A DNA stretch of 21,698 nucleotides from UBA1189 sp045660385 (GTDB lineage Bacteria > Bacteroidota > Bacteroidia > Bacteroidales > Bacteroidaceae): contig JAZRDT010000108.1 of assembly GCA_045660385.1 (NCBI GenBank), positions 1 through 21,698 of the forward strand. Direction: 5' to 3'. The translations under genes and the position numbers were made by a program. This document shows positions 7,402-15,585 of the stretch, one piece after another. The notes beneath the pieces were generated by a model. It was given only the letters and a program-made list of their open reading frames with translations, did no database searches and was not told the origin of the DNA. Position 1 is the stretch's first letter; every line of letters starts with the position of its first letter.

Positions 7402-10161
7402 TTACGGAATGAGAACCTTGCGGCCACCTACGATATAGATACCTGCAGGAAGCCCCTCAAGGGTAGTGGCATTTTCACGAACGCATTTGCCCGTAATGCT
7501 GTATACATGGACACTCTTGGGAGCCTCATCCATAACGGCTTCGTCGATATCAGTACCCAGGTAGGCACCCTCAAACTGCGCCACTTCATCGCCACTAAGC
7601 AACAGCCAGCGCTGTATAGCCACATTATTGCCGAGGTTGAACGATGCTGTACTAACAGCACCATTTGCAGCTGCAACGAGCGTTGCTGGATTGGATTTGT
7701 TCTCGGGATGGATAATCCAATAGCCACGCACTTTCATTGCAACATCGCCACTACCGATCGTGACATCCTGACGCGAACGCATGAGGTGGAAATTTTCATT
7801 GGCTCCAGCCTCGGCCTTAGCTACCGTACGTATGCCATTGGCTCCAGTAGAAGCGTAGGTCATATAAGCACCCGTCGCCGCATTGCGCAACTGATAATAG
7901 CAGTTCACCGGATTGAAGGTGATATACCAGGCAGCACGCTCGTTGGCCAATGCCTCATCTGCAGTCAAAGTCTCCCACACGAGATGATCGTTCTCATTCT
8001 GCACGAGATATGAGGTATACAAGCCATAGTTCTGATGCTCGCTCTTGATATAATACTTGATGGTATCCTCCTGCTCAAACACATAAGCCGGTGTACAGAA
8101 GCCACCTGTAGGAGGCAGACCATCTTCACCAAGTGCCTGATAGATGACAGCATTACTCATATAGAGCATAGTAGAGCCCGTATCCTCATGCGCACCATTC
8201 ACACCATAGGGCCACATATGGGTACCATCACCATTGAGTTTCGAGGTCGTACTATTATCAAAGAAACGAACGGCAGCAGTAGCACGATCGCCAGTCCAAT
8301 AGCCGGTTCCACTACCCTCACGCATAGGAGTTGAGCCTCCATTCCACATGCTGTGAGTACCAACACCAATGGCATGACCTAACTCATGCAAGATGGTGCC
8401 TGTTCTCTGATACGAAGCATTAGGACCTACACGCATCCATCCTCCATAAGAGCAATCGGCAGTCGGAGTTCCTGAACCATAATGAACATTTGCATGCAAA
8501 CCATTGATACTGGTCCAAGTGTTCAAATAGTAAACAGCATCCTCTACCGCCGCATTGATACGAGCATTTGCAGCAGCATCAGCCCCATTGTCATATGACC
8601 AGATAACCTTACCCACAGGAAGTGTGATAATCTTTATAGCCTTACCATATCCTACCGCATATGTCTTGCTGATCGCATACGCGCGCACATAATATATAGT
8701 AGAAGGTTCAAGATTCTCCATTACATAGATGCGACCATTCTGCGTTTGATATTTTGAAGATCGGTTGTCTAGCACGGTAGGATCAGGCGAAGTACTCCAA
8801 CAGAAACCCTGCTCGAGAATTTCTGATGCCGAAAGACCACTTACATTACTACGGCCAAGTGCCATCGTTGAGCCACGAGCTATGTAAGTATGAGTCTCCA
8901 CCTCAGGAGCCTCGCCCGAGCCATTTGCCAACTGATATACAAAAGCCGCCTCTTTAAGCGCAGCTGTCGCAGCTGCAAGTTCATCAGCCGTAGCATCCAT
9001 ATTGTTTGCCACCTGTTGAGCCTCAGCAATAGCAACCTGCAAATCAGCCAAGCCTGTGCCCACAGCTCCTTCAGCCAAAGCCACAACCTCATCAAGGGTC
9101 TTCAAGAAGGTGTTTTTAGCAGAAAGAACTTTTTTGTATACGGCGACAGCATCATTGATAGCCGTAGTTTCAGCCAACAACTCTTCTGAAGTAGCCTCAG
9201 CATTAGCATAAACAGCCTCGGCCTTAGCTATAGCAGCCTGTAGCGTAGCTACACCTATTCCCGTATCGTCAGCAAGAGTTGACACAGCCTTATCAATTGC
9301 TTTACGCAAAGTCTTATAGGCATTTTGCAATGCATTAAACACATCCACCGCTTCATTGATGGCTGCAGTAGCAGCAACCTGCTCATCAGGGGTAGCTGTC
9401 GAATCATTCAGAACGACATTTGCGGCATCAATCGCAAGTTTCAAAGCTGCGGCTCCATTGTCCGTTCCATCATCGTAAAGTCTAACCGCTTTTTTTACTG
9501 CATCCTCGAAGATACTTCCATCCCAATTATAAGACAATATCTTTATGTAGTCAATTGAGAGCTTAGCCGAATTAGCCGATCCGCCGTCGGCTCCAGTTAT
9601 ACCCACCTGAACCTTACCCGACTTACGGATAATCAACTTCAAGGAGAGAGTATCAACAACCCATTGGTTCGCCGGAAAGTTCTTCACCTCCGACATTACC
9701 CCTGTACCACTTGAGGGAACCCAGCCCACAAGACTCGTCGCAGCTGTTGCAGAAGAACCGTTATAGTATGCCGTCACCAACGAATAATCACCTTTAGGAA
9801 GTGTCACTTCTTGGTAGAGTTTGATAGACTCATTCCATCCTGTACTAAGAGCAAGAACGCCTCCCTCTGAAGTACCATTAACATTCGTTGCAGGAACAGA
9901 GGCTCCATTGAATGTTTTTTTCGTTCCTATCTGATATGTTCCTACGATAGTATACGCAACAGAATAGTCGTTGGTCCATCCATCCACATCGAGCATTTCT
10001 TGAGCCACGTTACCGATCGCATCAATCGGATAGTCATAACTAGTGTCAAATCCCGCATTCTTGAGATAGATAGGGGTGACGTCAACTTGCGCCATGGTAC
10101 CCGCTATACCCGAAAGGCATAGCAAGGCCGCAAATACGTACTTAATGTTTCTCATAATCAT
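7402..10161 (-). CDS. Secreted metzincin-type zinc protease with FIVAR-like repeats and C-terminal sorting-like end
   Basis: Residues are numbered from the ATG at 10161 (919 aa; ATG 10155 is equally possible). Order: signal peptide ending TMA with Gln next; a carbohydrate-binding-like beta-sandwich (about 28-213); three helical FIVAR-like repeats (about 235-277, 305-350, 372-415), each with an AI.A/EA...AT...EL...INDAV pattern; an FN3-like domain (about 425-512, EQGFCWSTSPDP, LEPSTIYYVRAYA); the peptidase domain; a region resembling a ricin-type beta-trefoil; and an end VYSITGKCV...GIYIVGGRKVLIP. The peptidase has HELGHAIGVGTH, with His592, Glu593 and His596, and a Met-turn-like STMLYMS near 664. 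The third zinc ligand is uncertain: His603 is one residue later than in HExxHxxGxxH, while His648 (THMWPYG) would fit a distant ligand as in M8-like enzymes. It follows GH31 in the operon with 4 bases between stop and start. It probably cleaves extracellular glycoproteins (inference). Confidence 0.8.
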   Translation of the reverse strand: MIMRNIKYVFAALLCLSGIAGTMAQVDVTPIYLKNAGFDTSYDYPIDAIGNVAQEMLDVDGWTNDYSVAYTIVGTYQIGTKKTFNGASVPATNVNGTSEGGVLALSTGWNESIKLYQEVTLPKGDYSLVTAYYNGSSATAATSLVGWVPSSGTGVMSEVKNFPANQWVVDTLSLKLIIRKSGKVQVGITGADGGSANSAKLSIDYIKILSYNWDGSIFEDAVKKAVRLYDDGTDNGAAALKLAIDAANVVLNDSTATPDEQVAATAAINEAVDVFNALQNAYKTLRKAIDKAVSTLADDTGIGVATLQAAIAKAEAVYANAEATSEELLAETTAINDAVAVYKKVLSAKNTFLKTLDEVVALAEGAVGTGLADLQVAIAEAQQVANNMDATADELAAATAALKEAAFVYQLANGSGEAPEVETHTYIARGSTMALGRSNVSGLSASEILEQGFCWSTSPDPTVLDNRSSKYQTQNGRIYVMENLEPSTIYYVRAYAISKTYAVGYGKAIKIITLPVGKVIWSYDNGADAAANARINAAVEDAVYYLNTWTSINGLHANVHYGSGTPTADCSYGGWMRVGPNASYQRTGTILHELGHAIGVGTHSMWNGGSTPMREGSGTGYWTGDRATAAVRFFDNSTTSKLNGDGTHMWPYGVNGAHEDTGSTMLYMSNAVIYQALGEDGLPPTGGFCTPAYVFEQEDTIKYYIKSEHQNYGLYTSYLVQNENDHLVWETLTADEALANERAAWYITFNPVNCYYQLRNAATGAYMTYASTGANGIRTVAKAEAGANENFHLMRSRQDVTIGSGDVAMKVRGYWIIHPENKSNPATLVAAANGAVSTASFNLGNNVAIQRWLLLSGDEVAQFEGAYLGTDIDEAVMDEAPKSVHVYSITGKCVRENATTLEGLPAGIYIVGGRKVLIP

Positions 10162-10165
10162 TTTA

Positions 10166-13100
10166 TTATTTTTCAATCGTATTCAACCTCTTATCTACAA
10201 GCATCACATCCTTCATCTGCAAGTTGAGTTCACCGCTCTGACGTGCTACGAATGTAATCTCCACAAGAGTTCCATTTCCACTGAGCACAGCCTTGTTTCC
10301 CGTGTTGACAAAGGTGGGGTAGAGAGCCTTCTCCCCACTCTTGTGTAGACGGTCGTAAGTAAGGTTTTCCATCTCCTTATTGCCTGCTGTGGTAGTGTTT
10401 ACATAGGTAAGCTGGTTGGCATTGTAAGGGATGGCTACGCTCCATGCGTTCACCTCGTTGAGGTCGGTACCACGGATGATGACCTTCACCTCTTCACCCT
10501 CCCGAATGCTCTTTGGAGCAATAAGCTCGAGGCTTCCTGAGAGAGTTCCCATGCCATAGGTGCTAACACCTCCGCGTGTCATTACACCTACCGTAGAGAT
10601 GTCATAGGCATCGATGAGGCCGTTTTTGTTAATATCGCCACCGCTGATATATCCATCAAAGTCTGAATCGCCAGCACGTAAACCGGTGTAGTTCATGTAT
10701 GAGGTGAAATCATCCATATCGATGCGGCCATCGTGGTTGATGTCACCCTGCAGTACGGTTTCAGTGCCAGGAACCTTGAAGATGTACATCTCACGGCCTG
10801 AGCCGAAGTTGCCACGAGCCGAGGTTATATCCATCTTCAGATAGCGTGCGGGAGCCTTCTCGTCGAAGATGATGGTCTTCACGCTTCCATCGGGTGCCCA
10901 TGTGAAGGGGATGGGCTCACTCCATATTTTGCGGTCAGCGCTATAAGAGATACTACCTTGGAGTAGTGTGCCATTGCCACCATCCTCGCGGGGGAGGTAC
11001 TCGAGTTTGTCGAGTTGACTCACGCCACCGAGGTCGATCTCCATAGTGAAGGGTACTGCACCTCCGTTCCAGTCGGTGTGCCAGATGCTAGCCTCGTCAT
11101 AGTCGAAGAATTTGGCCACATCTTGTCCGGGTTGGTTCTTGCAGGTAGTCTCAGCCTTGATTCCGGGGATAGCAAACTCGAGCGGATTAGAGAGGGTCTG
11201 CACCTTGGTCTCAGCCCACTTGGTGGTTCCTTCGGCATTCACGGCACGCAGGCGGAAGGCGTACTCAGTCTCCGCTTTGAGGTCCTCGAAGCGGAGTTTG
11301 CTATCGCGGATGGTTGAGTAGAGCATTCCGTCGAACTCAATCTCGTAGTAGTCGGCCTCGGGCTGCATCTCCCATGTGGGGGTGAGTGCATAAGGCTCGA
11401 TGTTCTCTTCGAGGAAGGTGATGACGGGTGTAGTGAGCTTGCCGGTGTTAGCTACCAAGGGATCAGCTACCTCAAACTGATAACCCTCTACGGTAACCTC
11501 AACGGTGTTGGCGGTAACATCGGTAGCGGCAATCTTCACCATCAGACGGGGAGCACCCTTAATGCTCACCCCCGCAGCCTCAGAACCGCGTGTGGCGAAC
11601 TGATTAAGTTCAGGCTCAGCATCGTAGTAGTAAGCGTTGTCTGTCACTATGAGTTCAGCAGCCGAGGCTACGGCCTCTAACTCCACTTTCTTTCCGCCCA
11701 CGGCAGCCTTCACTGCTCTGGGAGCAGCATTCATATAGATACGCATCTCGGTACACTTCTCAGGTTCAAAGCCTTCAAAGTCGCCAGTAGTAGGAGCTAC
11801 AGTGATAATAGCCTTGCCTTTTTTTACCTGACTGCTCACCTTTGTCTCTACAAACTCACCCATGAGGTATGCTTGCGTGCGACCATCGTCGTCATATTCG
11901 ATGAAGCTACTCTCACCATAGGGGTAAATGTCATAAATACGGATGGTGGGGTCAATCTCATTCACATTGTTGTGCGGGCGTGTGAGAGGCACGATAGCGC
12001 CAGCCTTCACGAAGAGAGGTTGCTTCCACAAAGGAGCATCGTAACTGTTGATGATGCGTCCACCCTTGTAGTGTTCGCCGCTGAAGTAGTCGATCCACAT
12101 ACCCTCGGGGAGGTAAATGCCGTTACGCACGTCGTTGCCCTCAGCATCAGATGCGGTGTTCTGATAGATGGGAGCCACGAGATACCATGGGCCAAACATA
12201 TACTGATACTGTGTAGCCTTGCCCAAGGTGTAGTCGTTCTCGGTGTCGAGAAACATAGCGCGTACCATAGGCATGCCAAACACGGCCTCGCGAGCAATAC
12301 TATAGGTGTAGGGGGTGAGGACAGACTTCCACTTCAAGTATGAGCGGTTGATGGATGTGGCAGGCTCGCCCAAGGCGTGAGGATACTTTTCGTTGGCACC
12401 CCAGCCGTCCATGTTGAGAAGCATGGGCGAGAAGGTCTTCCACTCATAGTCGCGCACATTGACGGGTACGTTCTTTCCACCGAAGATACCATCCATGTCG
12501 GATGATACGTTGGGTTGACCCGAGAGGCCTGAACCGAGGTATGTGGGAATGTGGAAACGAATGTACTCCCAGTTACCACCAGTCTGGTCGCCACTCCATA
12601 GACCTGCATAGCGCTGCGTACCTGCCCAGCCATCGAGAGTGATAATGAAGGGGCGTGCATCGTTGCCAAACTCGGGCATCACCTTGGCCACGTCAGCCAC
12701 ACCATTGAGTCCGAACGAGTAACCGGGACCTACCCAAGCCACATCGGTTTTGAGGATACGCACACCTGCGTCGCGCACTTCGCGGATGATATCGCGCTGC
12801 AATAGAGGTTCCACACCCTCCTTGGGATAAAGGTCTGATTGTGTCCAAAGGCCCAGTTCCACACCATGCTGACGCGCATATTCGCCAAACTGACGCAGAT
12901 TCTCGATGTTACCCTCGAGGGTACCCGTCTGTCCGTAGCCTGCACCATAACCATCGTTGGGGAGAATCCATCCGAGGGGCATATCGTGAGCTGCATAGCG
13001 GTCAATCACGGCACGTGCCGAGAACTGATAGCTACTATTATTGGGTACGCGCACTTCGCCAGCTCCGGCGATAGATCCGACCACAGCTGCTGCGCCATCG

Positions 13101-14041
13101 ACCTTTTCGCCATTGAGGGTCTCTCTGATGCCACCGTTGAATTTCTGACTCTCCTTGTATCGCTTGCCATCCTCGAAGGGTACGCCACCCTCGGCAGTCT
13201 CCGTCCAGTAGTCGCGGTTGTAAGCATTTAGGTGTCCCTCGTAGAATCCGAACTTGGGTAGCAATACGGGGTTACCTGTGAGTTGATAGTAGTCGTTAAG
13301 CAATGCCACGGGACCTTCGTCGACCATCACGAAGAGGTCGAGGTAGTCGCCATCGTGCTGCATTTTCACGGTGCCATCGGCTTCGGAGTTGAAGTCGTAC
13401 TGACCCTTCTTGAAGGTATACCACATCACGCCATAGCCTCCTGTTGACCAATAGAAGGGATTGGGTGAGGTGACACCGCCATCCACCCAGTTATTCGAAT
13501 TGATCACCTGTATCACCTTACCGCGATGCGAGAAGCGTCCGTTCTGCATACCGCCACCATAGAAATACTCTTCAGCATCAGCTTTCACGGTCATCGCTGC
13601 CACCCCCTCTTTGATGGTGGCGGGAGTGGTCTCTTCAAACACTACACGCTTGCTCTCACGGTCAGCCACGGTCATGAGGCCCGTCGCCTTGTCTACTACT
13701 ACCTTGATGCGAGGTGTGGTCATAATTGTTTTGTCTTCATTCTCCTTCACGGTGAGTTTGGTTACCTCGCGGCGAGGATTCTCTACCAGTATTTTTGCCG
13801 GGGGAGTGGCCACGGGGTCGCGCATCTCACCTCCTTGGGGGTCTTGGAAGACGCGAACGATGTCGTCGCCATAAAAGTCAAACACGCGGCACATGCTGTC
13901 AGGCATGGTAACCTCCACGGTCGTTCCATTCACTTTCACTCCTCCCATGCCATCGCATTGAGCGAAGGTCAAGAGAACAACTGCAGCCAATACAGCCATA
14001 CCAGCCGCCTTGACACATCGGGTCATAAAGTTTGTCGTCAT
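10166..14041 (-). CDS. Secreted multimodular GH31 glycosidase with CBM32, dockerin and cohesin-like modules (alpha-GalNAcase-like)
   Basis: The protein has 1291 residues. A signal peptide ends LLTFA, with Gln then Cys next; Gln at -1 of that Cys makes lipidation unlikely. Modules in order: N-terminal beta-sandwich (YGGGMQNGRFSHRG, NNWVDGGVTSPNPFYWST), a GH31 (beta/alpha)8 barrel, a DUF5110-type sandwich, FN3 (about 870-953), CBM32/F5-8C (about 958-1090), a dockerin type I pair (GDINHDGRIDMDDF near 1097 and GDINKNGLIDAYDIS near 1133), and a cohesin-like beta-sandwich to the end. Asp433 in KTDVAW fits the GH31 nucleophile and Asp485 in WSGDQTG the acid/base. The NNWVDGG and WSGDQTGG contexts look most like the GH31 group of alpha-N-acetylgalactosaminidases acting on mucin-type O-glycans; this assignment is from memory of the family. 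It is the first gene of an operon with the protease. M6 (14026) is an alternative start. Dockerin and cohesin-like modules on one chain are unusual for Bacteroidales. Confidence 0.85.
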   Translation of the reverse strand: MTTNFMTRCVKAAGMAVLAAVVLLTFAQCDGMGGVKVNGTTVEVTMPDSMCRVFDFYGDDIVRVFQDPQGGEMRDPVATPPAKILVENPRREVTKLTVKENEDKTIMTTPRIKVVVDKATGLMTVADRESKRVVFEETTPATIKEGVAAMTVKADAEEYFYGGGMQNGRFSHRGKVIQVINSNNWVDGGVTSPNPFYWSTGGYGVMWYTFKKGQYDFNSEADGTVKMQHDGDYLDLFVMVDEGPVALLNDYYQLTGNPVLLPKFGFYEGHLNAYNRDYWTETAEGGVPFEDGKRYKESQKFNGGIRETLNGEKVDGAAAVVGSIAGAGEVRVPNNSSYQFSARAVIDRYAAHDMPLGWILPNDGYGAGYGQTGTLEGNIENLRQFGEYARQHGVELGLWTQSDLYPKEGVEPLLQRDIIREVRDAGVRILKTDVAWVGPGYSFGLNGVADVAKVMPEFGNDARPFIITLDGWAGTQRYAGLWSGDQTGGNWEYIRFHIPTYLGSGLSGQPNVSSDMDGIFGGKNVPVNVRDYEWKTFSPMLLNMDGWGANEKYPHALGEPATSINRSYLKWKSVLTPYTYSIAREAVFGMPMVRAMFLDTENDYTLGKATQYQYMFGPWYLVAPIYQNTASDAEGNDVRNGIYLPEGMWIDYFSGEHYKGGRIINSYDAPLWKQPLFVKAGAIVPLTRPHNNVNEIDPTIRIYDIYPYGESSFIEYDDDGRTQAYLMGEFVETKVSSQVKKGKAIITVAPTTGDFEGFEPEKCTEMRIYMNAAPRAVKAAVGGKKVELEAVASAAELIVTDNAYYYDAEPELNQFATRGSEAAGVSIKGAPRLMVKIAATDVTANTVEVTVEGYQFEVADPLVANTGKLTTPVITFLEENIEPYALTPTWEMQPEADYYEIEFDGMLYSTIRDSKLRFEDLKAETEYAFRLRAVNAEGTTKWAETKVQTLSNPLEFAIPGIKAETTCKNQPGQDVAKFFDYDEASIWHTDWNGGAVPFTMEIDLGGVSQLDKLEYLPREDGGNGTLLQGSISYSADRKIWSEPIPFTWAPDGSVKTIIFDEKAPARYLKMDITSARGNFGSGREMYIFKVPGTETVLQGDINHDGRIDMDDFTSYMNYTGLRAGDSDFDGYISGGDINKNGLIDAYDISTVGVMTRGGVSTYGMGTLSGSLELIAPKSIREGEEVKVIIRGTDLNEVNAWSVAIPYNANQLTYVNTTTAGNKEMENLTYDRLHKSGEKALYPTFVNTGNKAVLSGNGTLVEITFVARQSGELNLQMKDVMLVDKRLNTIEK

Positions 14042-14119
14042 AGTATTTTATGGATAGTTATTTACAATATAGTCTTATTTATTTTAGCGTGTAAAGATAA
14101 GAAGTTTATGCCACATGGC

Positions 14120-14127
14120 CAAAGATA
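14120..14127 (-). promoter_or_regulatory. Candidate -7 element of the GH31-protease operon
   Basis: TATCTTTG on the minus strand matches TAnnTTTG and lies 78 bases before the ATG at 14041, implying a leader of about 70 nt. A partial TTG lies upstream at a 17-base spacing. A second, weaker TATCTTTA is nearer the gene (about 14092-14099). Confidence 0.4.
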
Positions 14128-14260
14128 AGCTACATTATTATGGGCAATCCTAGAAAAACGGCTTCCAAAAAGTTCTGCTTTCTATTAAAAGATATTTTTT
14201 AACACCTACACAAACCAAAAACATTCCATCAGAAACTATTTATCAACATTTTTAACCTTC

Positions 14261-14294
14261 TTTGCACACTTTTGTCAAAAAAGATGTAACTTTA
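14261..14294 (+). promoter_or_regulatory. Candidate promoter of the GNAT-family gene
   Basis: TAACTTTA at 14287-14294 is a seven-of-eight style match to TAnnTTTG, with TTTG at 14261-14264, 22 bases upstream. The ATG is 34 bases downstream. The 287-base gap at 14042-14328 holds this promoter and the leftward one; nothing else is evident in it. Confidence 0.4.
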
Positions 14295-14328
14295 CCCGCC
14301 ATTTTTAACATTAACAACCGACTTCACT

Positions 14329-15459
14329 ATGTCCTTAACCATAAAAGCCGTCACAACCAAGGAAGAAATGAAGCAATTCATATGCTTCAACTATGAATTG
14401 TATAAAGATTCGGAATATGCAGTTCCTGACCTTTATAATGATGTGCGCGACACACTTGACCCGAAAAAAAATGCAGCATTTGAGTTTTGTGAGGCACAAC
14501 CTTTTATTGCCTTACGCGACGATAAGGTTGTAGGCCGCATTGTTGCTATCATCAACAATAAAGCCAACTTTGCATGGAACAAAAAAAGCGTACGCTTTGG
14601 ATGGGTTGATTTCATTGATGACAAAGAGGTTGTAAATAAACTTTTTGAGGCTGCAGAGAAATGGGGACGCGAACGCGGCATGAATGAGATCCATGGGCCA
14701 TTAGGGTTTACAGATTTTGATCCCGAAGGAATGCTCGTTGAAGGATTTGACCGCATAAGTACTATTGCGACAATCTACAACTATCCCTACTATCCTATAC
14801 ACATGGAACGCATGGGCTATGTAAAAGATACCGATTGGGTTGAATATCTACTTACAGCACCTCAATTCCTACCTGAAAGACATGCACGCATTGCTCGTAT
14901 CGTAAAGGAAAAGTTTGGTTTGCATGTTGTCAAATACACATCGCACCGCAAACTGGCCCGTGAACAAGGAACTGCCATTTTCAATTTACTCAACGAAGCA
15001 TATGCACATCTTTATGGCTACTCGGCTCTTTCTGAGAGGCAAATCCAGCAATACATTGATGCATACCTTCCTCTACTCGATTTGCGGTTGGTACCTTTAA
15101 TTTTTGACAAAGACAACCAACTCATCGGTTTCGGAATAGTACTCCCATCGTTAGCAAAGGCCTTTCAAAAAGCAGGAGGTTATCTGTTTCCTCTTGGATG
15201 GTGGCACCTGCTGAAAGCACTTAAATGGAATAAGACGCAAATGTCGGAGATGTTACTCATTGCTGTTAAACCCGAGTACCAAGGCAAAGGCGCTGTTGCA
15301 CTAATATTTGAAGACATCATCCCTGTGCATTATGGTTTGGGCTATCGTTTTTCTGAGACTAATCCCGAGTTGGAGGATAACACGAAAGTACAGTCGCAAT
15401 GGGACTATTTTGAACGCGAGAACCATAAACGCCGCCGTATATACACAAAGAAATTGTAA
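14329..15459 (+). CDS. GNAT-family N-acetyltransferase-like protein conserved in Bacteroidetes
   Basis: The protein has 376 residues and no signal peptide. The N-terminal part (about 1-160) looks like a GNAT domain: a strand-turn-strand AQPFIALRDDKVVGRIVAIIN, then VRFGWVDFIDDKEVVNKLFEAAEKWGRERGMNEIHGPLGF. The C-terminal part has a second GNAT-like segment with the acetyl-CoA loop AVKPEYQGKGAVALIFEDI (about 305-325), close to the Q/RxxGxG/A signature. Double-GNAT proteins of this size and pattern are common and usually unnamed in Bacteroidetes; the acyl acceptor is unknown. No terminator is seen after its stop, and the parE promoter begins about 75 bases later. Confidence 0.7.
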   Translation: MSLTIKAVTTKEEMKQFICFNYELYKDSEYAVPDLYNDVRDTLDPKKNAAFEFCEAQPFIALRDDKVVGRIVAIINNKANFAWNKKSVRFGWVDFIDDKEVVNKLFEAAEKWGRERGMNEIHGPLGFTDFDPEGMLVEGFDRISTIATIYNYPYYPIHMERMGYVKDTDWVEYLLTAPQFLPERHARIARIVKEKFGLHVVKYTSHRKLAREQGTAIFNLLNEAYAHLYGYSALSERQIQQYIDAYLPLLDLRLVPLIFDKDNQLIGFGIVLPSLAKAFQKAGGYLFPLGWWHLLKALKWNKTQMSEMLLIAVKPEYQGKGAVALIFEDIIPVHYGLGYRFSETNPELEDNTKVQSQWDYFERENHKRRRIYTKKL

Positions 15460-15533
15460 AAAGCTGAAGCACCACAAAAAACAACGAATATAATGGGTAG
15501 AATCTATAGTTTTTATAGTTTTTACCCATTTAC

Positions 15534-15566
15534 TTTACGCTATCTCATAAAAAAGTGTTATCTTTA
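15534..15566 (+). promoter_or_regulatory. Promoter of the parE-coaD unit
   Basis: TTTA (15534-15537) and TATCTTTA (15559-15566) are 21 bases apart, a near match to the Bacteroidetes consensus. The ATG at 15586 lies 19 bases after the -7 box. The promoter lies inside the upstream extension of the reading frame, which argues that translation does not start at the earlier ATG (15493). Confidence 0.5.
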
Positions 15567-15585
15567 CCCGATAAATCCAAGGATT

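Noticed and set aside
10162..10176. Extended protease start at a TTG (10176) overlapping the GH31 stop
   Set aside because: TTG starts are rare in this group. Two ATG codons follow within 21 bases (10161, 10155), and both give normal signal peptides.
13951..13965. Lipidation of the GH31 protein at the Cys in TFAQC
   Set aside because: Gln at -1 and Phe at -3 do not fit the lipobox. Cleavage after Ala with Gln as the new N-terminus fits better.
15493..15585. Longer parE start at ATG 15493
   Set aside because: The added 31 residues are hydrophobic and unlike ParE, and the region contains a good promoter whose transcript would start after that ATG.
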